DNA of 6,033 nucleotides from Phycisphaeraceae bacterium (lineage in GTDB: Bacteria; Planctomycetota; Phycisphaerae; Phycisphaerales; Phycisphaeraceae): the NCBI GenBank assembly GCA_020850375.1, contig JADZET010000304.1, positions 1 to 6,033 on the forward strand, given 5' to 3'. A program made the translations under genes and the position numbers. This document shows, piece by piece, positions 1 through 5,480 of the stretch; position 1 is the first letter of the stretch; each line of letters starts with the position of its first letter. The notes under the pieces were generated by a model. That model saw nothing but the letters and a program-made list of their open reading frames with translations, searched no databases and had not been told where the DNA came from.

Positions 1-1447
1 CCACCTTCTGCCGCGTGTAGAACATCACCCCCTCGTTCCCCTGCACGTGCAGGTCGCCGAAGAAGCTCCTCCCCCAGCCCGAGAACGAGAACAGCGCCAT
101 CGGCGCCGGCACGCCCACGTTCACCCCAACCATCCCGCAGCGAATCCCCAGCGAGAACTCCCGCGCGTGACGCCCGCTGGTCGTGAAGATCGACGCCCCG
201 TTGCCGTACGGGCTGCGATTCGCCCACTCGAGCGCTTCTTCGAGCGTCTTGGGCCTCATCATCGACAGCACCGGCCCGAAGATCTCGTCCTGCGCCAGCT
301 TCATCCCCGGCTGCACCTCGTCGAACAGCGTCGGCCCCACGAAGTAGCCATTTCCCTGTAAATTCTCCGGAAGTTTCCGCCCATCCCGCACCAGCGTCGC
401 CCCCTCCTTCTGCCCCAGCTCCAGGTACGACAGGATCCTCTGCTTCGCCCCCTTATCGATCACCGGTCCCATCTGTGCCGTTTTGTCCGCCGACGTGTCC
501 GCCACCTTGAGCCCGTCGATCGCCTCCGCCACCCGCTTCTGCACGCCCGAAGCGGTGTCGCCCACGCCCATCAGGATCGACCCCGCCATGCAACGCTGTC
601 CCGCGCACCCGTACGCCGCCCCCATCACCGCCCGCAGGGTCGAGTCCGGCTCAGCGTCCGGCATCACCACCAGCACGTTCTTCGCCCCGCCCGCCGCCTG
701 CACGCGCTTGCCGTGCTGCGTCCCGAGCACATAGACGTGCTCCGCCACCTTCGTCGACCCCACGAAGCTCACCGCCGCGATCCCCGGGTGCGTGCAGAGC
801 GCGTCGACCACGGCTCGCCCGCCGTGCACGACGTTGATCACCCCCTCGGGCAGGCCCGCTTCGAGGAACAGCTCCGCCAATCGGTTGGCCGTCAGCGGCA
901 CCTTCTCGCTGGGCTTGAGGATGAACGTGTTCCCGCAGGCGATGGCGATCGGGTACATCCACATCCCCACCATGGCCGGGAAGTTGAACGGCGTGATCCC
1001 CGCGCACACCCCGATCGGCTCGCGCATCGTCACCCCGTCGATCTGCTCCGCCACGCGCGGCAGGCTCTGCCCCTTGGCCAGCTCGCCAATCCCGCACGCC
1101 AGCTCCACCACTTCCAGTCCACGCCGCACGTCCCCGCGCGATTCGTCGAGCGTCTTGCCGTTCTCGATCGTGACGATCTTCGCCAGCTCCTCGAAATGCT
1201 CCTCGAGCAGCGTGCGATACTTGAACAGCACGCCCGCCCGCTTGGTAGGGGGGGTGTTGGACCACGTGACAAACGCCTTTTGTGCCGCTTGGACCGCCGC
1301 ATCCACTTCCGCGGGCCCGCCCATGGGCGTGCGGGCGATCAGCTCGCCGCGTGAGGGATTGTGAACCGGGCCATGCTCCGCCGTCGCCTGGCGCAGCCAT
1401 TGGCCGCCGATGAGCATCGGGACGATCGGGACTTCCGCCGTGGGCAT
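1..1447 (-). CDS. mmsA: Methylmalonate-semialdehyde dehydrogenase, CoA-acylating (C-terminus cut by window edge)
   Basis: This enzyme oxidises (methyl)malonate semialdehyde with NAD+ and CoA to propionyl-CoA or acetyl-CoA plus CO2. It acts in the cytoplasm in valine, beta-alanine/propionate and inositol breakdown. The minus frame is open without a stop for 482 codons. Visible ALDH motifs are ITPFNFPAM at about residues 151-159 with the oxyanion Asn155, the NAD-fold motif FVGSTKVAEHVY, and CAGQRCMAG with the catalytic Cys286. Where hydrolytic ALDHs carry the general-base Glu (ELGGKN type), this protein has AAGGAKN at about 251-257 without Glu, as expected for the CoA-acylating MMSDH branch. 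The end, with NVGVPAPMA, FSFSGWGRSFFGDLH and GVMFYTRQKV, is diagnostic of MMSDH; family members are about 480-500 residues, so only a short tail is missing. The start at 1447 is supported by AGGAG 7 nt upstream. The gene is divergent from the next one. Codons favour G in third position, unlike the + strand genes. iolA is the equivalent name in inositol operons, but no inositol genes are visible. Confidence 0.95.
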   Translation of the reverse strand, partial: MPTAEVPIVPMLIGGQWLRQATAEHGPVHNPSRGELIARTPMGGPAEVDAAVQAAQKAFVTWSNTPPTKRAGVLFKYRTLLEEHFEELAKIVTIENGKTLDESRGDVRRGLEVVELACGIGELAKGQSLPRVAEQIDGVTMREPIGVCAGITPFNFPAMVGMWMYPIAIACGNTFILKPSEKVPLTANRLAELFLEAGLPEGVINVVHGGRAVVDALCTHPGIAAVSFVGSTKVAEHVYVLGTQHGKRVQAAGGAKNVLVVMPDAEPDSTLRAVMGAAYGCAGQRCMAGSILMGVGDTASGVQKRVAEAIDGLKVADTSADKTAQMGPVIDKGAKQRILSYLELGQKEGATLVRDGRKLPENLQGNGYFVGPTLFDEVQPGMKLAQDEIFGPVLSMMRPKTLEEALEWANRSPYGNGASIFTTSGRHAREFSLGIRCGMVGVNVGVPAPMALFSFSGWGRSFFGDLHVQGNEGVMFYTRQKV

Positions 1448-1539
1448 CGATGCGCTCCTGGATGAAAGCCCCCCCGAGAAATCGATCCTATCAGATCCCC
1501 TCCCCAGCGGGCACGTTCGCCTTGGCGTATCCTCGGGCG
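1448..1539. promoter_or_regulatory. Divergent intergenic region between mmsA and the alpha/beta hydrolase
   Basis: The two genes diverge here, so promoters for both should lie in these 92 bases. On the + strand TATCCT (1528-1533) sits 6 nt before the hydrolase ATG at 1540 and resembles a -10 box. That spacing would start transcription at or next to the ATG; no good -35 is seen. On the minus strand TAGGAT, within GATAGGATC, is a weak -10 candidate for mmsA, about 40 nt upstream of its start. A run of seven C (1469-1475) lies in the mmsA leader. No clear operator palindrome is visible. Individual boxes are guesses. Confidence 0.35.
1455..1459 (-). promoter_or_regulatory. Ribosome binding site of mmsA
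   Basis: Read on the minus strand this is AGGAG, ending 7 nt before the ATG at 1447. It is the only clear Shine-Dalgarno sequence at a gene start in the window and it fixes the mmsA start codon. Confidence 0.6.
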
Positions 1540-2466
1540 ATGGTTCTGCTGGACCTTCTGCCCCTGTTCCTCCTGGCCGCGGCGCTCTGGGGCGTGATCT
1601 GGACGTTGGCGATCTACCGCGGCCTGACCCGTCCGCCCCGCCGTTCCGCCGGATGGGCGCTGGCCCACGACCTGCCCACGGACCCTGCCGGCTTCGGCCT
1701 GGAATTCCAGGAGCTCGCCATCCCGCTCCCCGACGGCAGACACGCCCCCGCCTGGCTCGTCAAGGGGCGCGCCGTGAACGCCCCCGTCCTGGTCGTCTGC
1801 CACGGCTGGTCCGAGAGCCGCTACGTCATGCTGCGGCGGCTCCCCCTCTGGTCCACGTTCTTCTCCGCCGTGCTCCTTTGCGATATGCGCGGCCACGGCG
1901 ACTCCCCGCACCGCATCTCTTTCGGCGGCCCCCCGGAAGCCGAAGACCTGCGTGCGATCCTTGAGCGACTCCCCGCTCATCTCAATGACGACCGCCCCAT
2001 CGTTCTGCTGGGCCTGTCAATGGGCGCGTCCATCGCCATGCAGGCCGTGAGCCGTGGCGATCTCTCGCCGACACCGATCGCCCTGATCGCCGAGGGCGCC
2101 TACCGCCATCGCCTCACGCCCGTCGCCGGCTACCTGCGTCAGCGTCGCTGGCCGACGTGGCCCTTCGTCAACCTCGTCGGCCTCTACCTGAGTCTCTTTC
2201 CCAAAAGATTCGGCCCCCTCGACAGCCTGCCCCGGATGGAAAAAGTCACCCTGCCCACCCTCTTCATCCACGGCCGGCTCGACGCCATGTGCCCCCTGGC
2301 CGACGCTCAGGCTCTGGTCCAGCATGCGCCCTCAGCCCGTTGCGTCATCTTCAGGGGGGCCGATCACCTGAACATGGCCGAGCTCGACCCCCAGACCTAC
2401 CAATCCGCCATCAAAGATTTCCTCCAAACTCTCGGACTTCCCCAGCCCCTAACCCCCAATCCCTAA
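1540..2466 (+). CDS. Alpha/beta hydrolase with N-terminal membrane anchor
   Basis: This is a 308-residue serine hydrolase of the alpha/beta fold; the substrate is unknown. Residues about 3-25 form a hydrophobic helix followed by a basic Arg/Pro stretch, suggesting an inner-membrane anchor, with the catalytic domain from about 55 to 300. Visible catalytic parts are the oxyanion region CHGWSESR (87-94), the nucleophile elbow GLSMG with Ser160, the acid Asp248 in HGRLDAMCP, and His276 in GADHLN, so the triad is intact and correctly ordered. The motif set resembles esterase or BAAT-like hydrolases, but no specific activity can be assigned. The frame is open back to an ATG at 1450, 3 nt from the mmsA start. 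I prefer 1540 because the extra 30 residues are not hydrophobic or domain-like and 1540 places the anchor at the N-terminus. There is no Shine-Dalgarno at either start. The C-terminal PLTPNP is encoded by a C-rich repeat and is probably not part of the fold. Confidence 0.85.
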   Translation: MVLLDLLPLFLLAAALWGVIWTLAIYRGLTRPPRRSAGWALAHDLPTDPAGFGLEFQELAIPLPDGRHAPAWLVKGRAVNAPVLVVCHGWSESRYVMLRRLPLWSTFFSAVLLCDMRGHGDSPHRISFGGPPEAEDLRAILERLPAHLNDDRPIVLLGLSMGASIAMQAVSRGDLSPTPIALIAEGAYRHRLTPVAGYLRQRRWPTWPFVNLVGLYLSLFPKRFGPLDSLPRMEKVTLPTLFIHGRLDAMCPLADAQALVQHAPSARCVIFRGADHLNMAELDPQTYQSAIKDFLQTLGLPQPLTPNP

Positions 2467-2470
2467 CCCC
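2445..2470. repeat. C-rich CCCTAACCCC-type repeat at the hydrolase stop codon
   Basis: Two copies of CCCTAACCCC occur here (2447-2456 and 2461-2470), separated by CAAT. The second TAA is the hydrolase stop codon. The 16-mer CCCAATCCCTAACCCC (2455-2470) recurs with one change at 5464-5479, again containing a stop codon in the same frame. The function is unknown. Confidence 0.5.
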
Positions 2471-2475
2471 TCTTC

Positions 2476-2503
2476 TTGCCCTCCCATCATCACCCGGTAT
2501 AAC
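2476..2503 (+). promoter_or_regulatory. Candidate sigma-70-type promoter for the GH4-PHP gene pair
   Basis: TTGCCC (2476-2481), a 16-nt spacer and TATAAC (2498-2503) form a reasonable -35/-10 pair in the 45-nt gap. Transcription would begin around 2510-2512, at the GH4 ATG (2512). That implies a leaderless or nearly leaderless mRNA and fits the absence of a Shine-Dalgarno sequence. This is prediction from sequence only. Confidence 0.4.
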
Positions 2504-2511
2504 ACCCTTCC

Positions 2512-3813
2512 ATGTCCACATGGAAAGTTGCCGTTCTCGGCGCGGGCAGTTTTGTCTTCGGTCCCACCGCCATCGCCGGCGTCATCCGCGACCACGACCT
2601 GGGGCCGGGCGAACTGGCCCTGATGGACGTCGACCCCGACGTGCTCGATCGCATGGCCGCCGTGGCCAAGCGCCTCGCGGCCGACCTGCATCGCCCCATC
2701 CGCGTCACCGCCCACACGGACCGCGTGGCCGCCCTCGCCGGCGCCGACTTCGTCATCTGTGCCGCCGCCCCGCAGATGCACAAACGCCACGCGATCGACC
2801 GGCAGATCATTGCCCAACACTACCCCGATCACCTGATCACCGAGTTCGGCGGCGTCGCCGGCCTGAGCTATTCGCTGCGGCAGATCGCCTTCATCGAGCA
2901 GGTCGCCGCCGACATGCGCCGCCTCTGCCCCAAGGCCTGGCTGCTGATGTCCTCCAACCCCTTGCCGCGCGTCTGCCAAGCCGCCGAGGCCCTGGGCGTG
3001 AGCACGGCCGGCTTCTGCTGGGTCTCGGTCGTCGGCTACGGCATGCTCAACGACTGGGTCGGCGGCGCCAAGCACAACGGCTCGGTCGAGGGCCTGTTCA
3101 GCCTCGGTGACGTCTACCAGGCCGTGATCGCCGGCCTCAACCACTTCACCTGGATCGTCCAGGCCCGCCAGGCAGCCACCGGGCGCGATCTGCTGCCCGA
3201 ACTCCGCCGCCTCGCCGCCGCCGGCCGAACCGTCGGCCAGCCCAACTGTGAAGCCCTGCTCCGCCAGACCGGCTACATGCTCGCCAGCGGCGACGCCCAC
3301 GTGCAGGACTTCCTCCCGCCGCACGAGCATTGGTCCCCTCAGCACGACCCCTGGCACGGCAACGCGAGCGAACGGGCCGAACGCCTGCAACTCCTGGCCG
3401 ACGTCGGCGCCGGCAAACAGCCCTTCTCCAAGCTCCACACCGCCTGGGAGCGCCCCGGCGACCTGATCGCCGCCATGCTGCTCGGCAAGCCCATCGCTCT
3501 GCACTCGCTCAACCTCGTCAATCGCGGCCAGATCCCCAATCTGCCCCAGGGCGTCTTCGTCGAGACCCCCGCCACCGTCGATGGCGACGGCCCGCATCCT
3601 CTACAAGTCACACTGCCCGAGAGCATCCTGCCCCTGTGCCTCCGCACCGCCGAGGTCACCGACACGCTGGTCCAGGCCGCCCTGATGCACAGCCGTGCGC
3701 TGGTTCGTCAATTCGTGGAACTGGATCCCACCATCACCGACAAGGCCGCTGGCCACGCCGCCGCCGCCGCCGTGCTCGAGGCTCACGCCGACATGATCGG
3801 CCAGTACACTTAA
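2512..3813 (+). CDS. Glycoside hydrolase family 4 (NAD+/Mn2+-dependent alpha-glycosidase or alpha-galacturonidase-like)
   Basis: GH4 enzymes cleave glycosides by a redox-elimination mechanism using bound NAD+ and a divalent metal, usually Mn2+, in the cytoplasm. The 433-residue product has the normal family length. It opens with the Rossmann motif VLGAGSFVFG (8-17) and an acidic strand end LMDVD (about 37-41). EFGGVAGLSYSLRQ (111-124), the SSNP substrate loop with Asn149, Cys169 in GFCW and His211 in GLNHFTW follow. Cys169 and His211 match the two metal ligands of the family. GDAHVQDFLP with Asp261 matches the GD.H..EF segment of alpha-acting members. The residue after the Cys is Trp, where many members have His (CHG/CHS type), so the exact substrate, including phosphorylated or not, galactoside, glucoside or galacturonide, is open. 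The start at 2512 leads straight into the Rossmann strand. The PHP gene follows after 5 nt, implying cotranscription. No sugar transporter or PTS gene is adjacent. Confidence 0.88.
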   Translation: MSTWKVAVLGAGSFVFGPTAIAGVIRDHDLGPGELALMDVDPDVLDRMAAVAKRLAADLHRPIRVTAHTDRVAALAGADFVICAAAPQMHKRHAIDRQIIAQHYPDHLITEFGGVAGLSYSLRQIAFIEQVAADMRRLCPKAWLLMSSNPLPRVCQAAEALGVSTAGFCWVSVVGYGMLNDWVGGAKHNGSVEGLFSLGDVYQAVIAGLNHFTWIVQARQAATGRDLLPELRRLAAAGRTVGQPNCEALLRQTGYMLASGDAHVQDFLPPHEHWSPQHDPWHGNASERAERLQLLADVGAGKQPFSKLHTAWERPGDLIAAMLLGKPIALHSLNLVNRGQIPNLPQGVFVETPATVDGDGPHPLQVTLPESILPLCLRTAEVTDTLVQAALMHSRALVRQFVELDPTITDKAAGHAAAAAVLEAHADMIGQYT

Positions 3814-3818
3814 AGGCC

Positions 3819-4706
3819 ATGCCCTTCTTCAGCTTCCACGGCTGCCACAGCTCCGACTACTGCCGCCACGCCCACAGCCGGCTGGGCGCCATGGTCCAGC
3901 ACGCCCGCGAGATCGGCTTCACCCACCTCGGTCTGAGCGAGCACGCCCCGCGCTTCCGACAGCAGGACCTCTTCGCCGATGAAGAGGGCCTCACGCCCGC
4001 CGACCTGATGGCCATGTTCGACGCCTATCGCCAGCACGCGTTCGAGCTCCAGCGCGAGTGTCAAGGCAAGCTCGAGATCCTCGTCGGCTTCGAGACCGAA
4101 GTGATGCCTCCGCCCCCGGGAGATGGCCTCACCCGCATGGCTGATCTCTTCCGCGAGGGGAAGTTCAACTACCTCGTCGGCAGCGTCCACAGCGTCGGCG
4201 ATCACTGGCTGGACTACACCCCCCAGCACACCGCCGCCGCGGCAGCGGATCTCGGCGGCGTCGAAGCCCTCCAACTCGCCTACTTCCAGCAGGTCGCGCG
4301 CCTCGTCGAGACCTTGCATCCTCACGTCGTGGGCCACCTCGACCTCATCCGCAAGTTCGACGGCCCCAATCCTTCGTTTACTCCCAAGGTCTGGCACGCC
4401 ATCGACGCCACCCTCGAGGTCATCGCCGCGCACGCCGGCGTCCTGGACGTCAACGCCGCCCCATCGCGTCGCAACACCGGCCCGGTCTACCCGTTGCCCG
4501 AGATCCTCACCCGCGCCCGCCGGATGAACATCCGCGTCACCCTCGGCGACGACAGCCACAGCGTCGACGACGTCGGCAACGGCCTGTCCGCCAGCCTCGC
4601 CGCCATCGCCCAGGCCGGCTACACGTCCGTGAGCTACCTCACCCTCGAGAACAACCAACCCGTCTGGCACGACGCCCCGATCGACACCGTCCGCCCCGCC
4701 CGCTGA
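3819..4706 (+). CDS. PHP-domain phosphoesterase, histidinol-phosphatase type (HisK/HisJ-like)
   Basis: This is a 295-residue PHP-family metal-dependent phosphoesterase. The closest functional guess is histidinol-phosphate phosphatase, the penultimate step of histidine synthesis. Candidate metal ligands occur in the usual PHP order: FHGCHSSDYCRHA (6-18; His7, His10, His18), GLSEHAP (His42), GFETEV (Glu92), GSVHSV (His124), VVGHLDLIRKF (His173) and GDDSH (Asp245, His247). The HLDLIRKF block and NAAPSRRNTGPVYPLPEI (212-229) are typical of the HisK-type group. The first motif is H-x-x-H rather than the common H-x-H. The ATG at 3819 is the first start at the N-terminal motif and lies 5 nt after the GH4 stop. 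AAAGG overlaps that stop but is only 2 nt from the ATG, too close for normal ribosome binding, so translational coupling is likely. No other his gene is present, so a different phosphoester substrate linked to the GH4 sugar cannot be excluded. Confidence 0.85.
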   Translation: MPFFSFHGCHSSDYCRHAHSRLGAMVQHAREIGFTHLGLSEHAPRFRQQDLFADEEGLTPADLMAMFDAYRQHAFELQRECQGKLEILVGFETEVMPPPPGDGLTRMADLFREGKFNYLVGSVHSVGDHWLDYTPQHTAAAAADLGGVEALQLAYFQQVARLVETLHPHVVGHLDLIRKFDGPNPSFTPKVWHAIDATLEVIAAHAGVLDVNAAPSRRNTGPVYPLPEILTRARRMNIRVTLGDDSHSVDDVGNGLSASLAAIAQAGYTSVSYLTLENNQPVWHDAPIDTVRPAR

Positions 4707-4724
4707 ATCCACCACGGTTTGTCC

Positions 4725-4769
4725 GAGCCGGACTCTGTGAGTCCGGTCCGGGCTCACAGAGCCCGGCTC
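4725..4769. repeat. 45-bp double-hairpin palindrome (REP/BIME-like) between the PHP gene and deoC
   Basis: Two perfect 8-bp stems stand in tandem: CCGGACTC-TGT-GAGTCCGG (4728-4746) and CCGGGCTC-ACA-GAGCCCGG (4748-4766), separated by one T and bracketed by GAG (4725-4727) and CTC (4767-4769). The two units are inverted copies of each other, so the whole also forms a near-perfect 45-bp inverted repeat. The units differ at one pair, A4732-T4742 in the first and G4752-C4762 in the second, a compensated change that keeps both stems intact. It begins 18 nt after the PHP stop and ends 10 nt before the first deoC ATG. There is no following T-run, so it is not a classical intrinsic terminator. It resembles paired REP elements of other bacteria, though it could also be a regulator binding site. 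Confidence 0.8.
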
Positions 4770-4779
4770 TGATAAAACT
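4770..4779 (+). promoter_or_regulatory. AT-rich -10-like segment before deoC
   Basis: TGATAAAACT is the only AT-rich stretch in the 73-nt gap between the PHP gene and deoC. TAAAAC (4773-4778) or GATAAA (4771-4776) could serve as a -10 box. The corresponding -35 position falls inside the palindrome, so a protein bound to, or a structure formed by, that element could affect this promoter. No good -35 is visible. Confidence 0.25.
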
Positions 4780-5475
4780 ATGCCCATGACCCTCTCTTCC
4801 CGCATCGACCACACGATCCTCAGGCCCGAGGCCACCCTCGCCGACGTGCAGCGATTGGCCGACGAGGCCAGGGCCCACGGCTTCGCCGGCGTCTGCGTCA
4901 ACCCCATCTTCGCCGTCGCTCTCTCCCGCATGCTCGCCGGCTCCCCGATTAAGACCTGCTGCGTCGTCGGCTTCCCCTTCGGCGCCGCCAAATCCACCGT
5001 CAAGGCCATCGAGGCCACCGTCGCCGTCAAGGACGGCGCCGAGGAAATCGACGTCGTTGCCCATCTGCCTCTGCTGTTGGCCAAGGACCTCGTAGGCCTC
5101 AAGGCTGAGCTCCTGGAGATCAACAAGTCCGCCCGCGCCGCCAACCCCCGCGTGGTCATCAAAGTGATCGTCGAGTCCGCGCTGCTCATGCAGGGCGTCA
5201 GCCCCGACGAGGCCGAGGCCCGCATCGCCGCCGCCTGCCGGGCCGTCCGCGAGTCCGGGGCCGACTTCATCAAGACCTCCACCGGCTACCACCCCGCCGG
5301 CGGCGCGTCGATCGAGGCCGTCAAGCTGATGAAGAAGCACTCCCAGGGCCTCTATGTCAAAGCTTCCGGGGGCATCCGCACCTACGCCGACGCCAAGGCC
5401 ATGCTCGACGCCGGGGCCGACCGTTTAGGCTGCTCCGCTTCTCTTGCTATCCTGTCTGGCGCACCCAATCCTTAA
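4780..5475 (+). CDS. deoC: Deoxyribose-phosphate aldolase
   Basis: DeoC cleaves 2-deoxy-D-ribose 5-phosphate to glyceraldehyde 3-phosphate and acetaldehyde, in deoxynucleoside salvage or catabolism, in the cytoplasm. The product is a 231-residue class I aldolase barrel. Motifs are RIDHTIL (8-14), CVNP (39-42), VGFPFGA (63-69), EEIDVVAHL with Asp91, [11 protein letters not shown] (126-136), [11 protein letters not shown] with Schiff-base Lys165, and [10 protein letters not shown] with Lys194 of the proton relay. Length and order match the short bacterial form. After Asp91 the usual VINIG segment is VVAHL, which marks a divergent subgroup. Two ATGs, 4780 and 4786, are possible; 4786 would place TAAAAC (4773-4778) 7 nt upstream, fitting a leaderless start, and neither has a Shine-Dalgarno. 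The double hairpin lies directly upstream and kdsA starts 5 nt after the stop. The last residues PNP come from the C-rich repeat shared with the hydrolase gene. Confidence 0.95.
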   Translation: MPMTLSSRIDHTILRPEATLADVQRLADEARAHGFAGVCVNPIFAVALSRMLAGSPIKTCCVVGFPFGAAKSTVKAIEATVAVKDGAEEIDVVAHLPLLLAKDLVGLKAELLEINKSARAANPRVVIKVIVESALLMQGVSPDEAEARIAAACRAVRESGADFIKTSTGYHPAGGASIEAVKLMKKHSQGLYVKASGGIRTYADAKAMLDAGADRLGCSASLAILSGAPNP

Positions 5476-5479
5476 CCCC
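5464..5479. repeat. C-rich repeat copy at the deoC stop codon
   Basis: CCCAATCCTTAACCCC matches 2455-2470 at 15 of 16 positions. It supplies the deoC codons for Pro-Asn-Pro and the TAA stop, in the same reading frame as in the hydrolase gene. It also forms the 5-nt gap to the kdsA start at 5481. Confidence 0.5.
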
Positions 5480-5480
5480 C

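Noticed and set aside
1248..1254. Run of seven G in mmsA (and seven C at 1469-1475) as a phase-variation tract
   Set aside because: The runs are short for slippage control, the mmsA frame is intact across the tract, and such runs are expected by chance at this GC content.
651..1400. 249-residue minus-strand frame inside mmsA
   Set aside because: It overlaps the mmsA frame, whose translation carries full ALDH motifs; this alternate frame is Arg/Gly-rich without motifs.
1450..1539. Upstream ATG at 1450 as the hydrolase start
   Set aside because: The 30 added residues are polar and Pro/Arg-rich without domain character, there is no ribosome binding site, and the region is needed for divergent promoters.
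2449..3597. 382-residue open frame on the minus strand opposite GH4
   Set aside because: It is a shadow of the GH4 coding frame in high-GC DNA, with no recognisable domain and a repetitive Gly/Ala/Val/Asp composition.
4728..4773. Double hairpin as a rho-independent terminator of the PHP gene
   Set aside because: The stems are strong but no T-run follows on either strand, so the classical terminator form is not met.
3810..5282. 490-residue open frame on the minus strand across the PHP gene and deoC
   Set aside because: It is antisense to two clearly identified enzymes, has a Gly/Asp/Val/Ala-rich composition typical of mirrored GC-rich codons, shows no motif, and runs through the intergenic palindrome.
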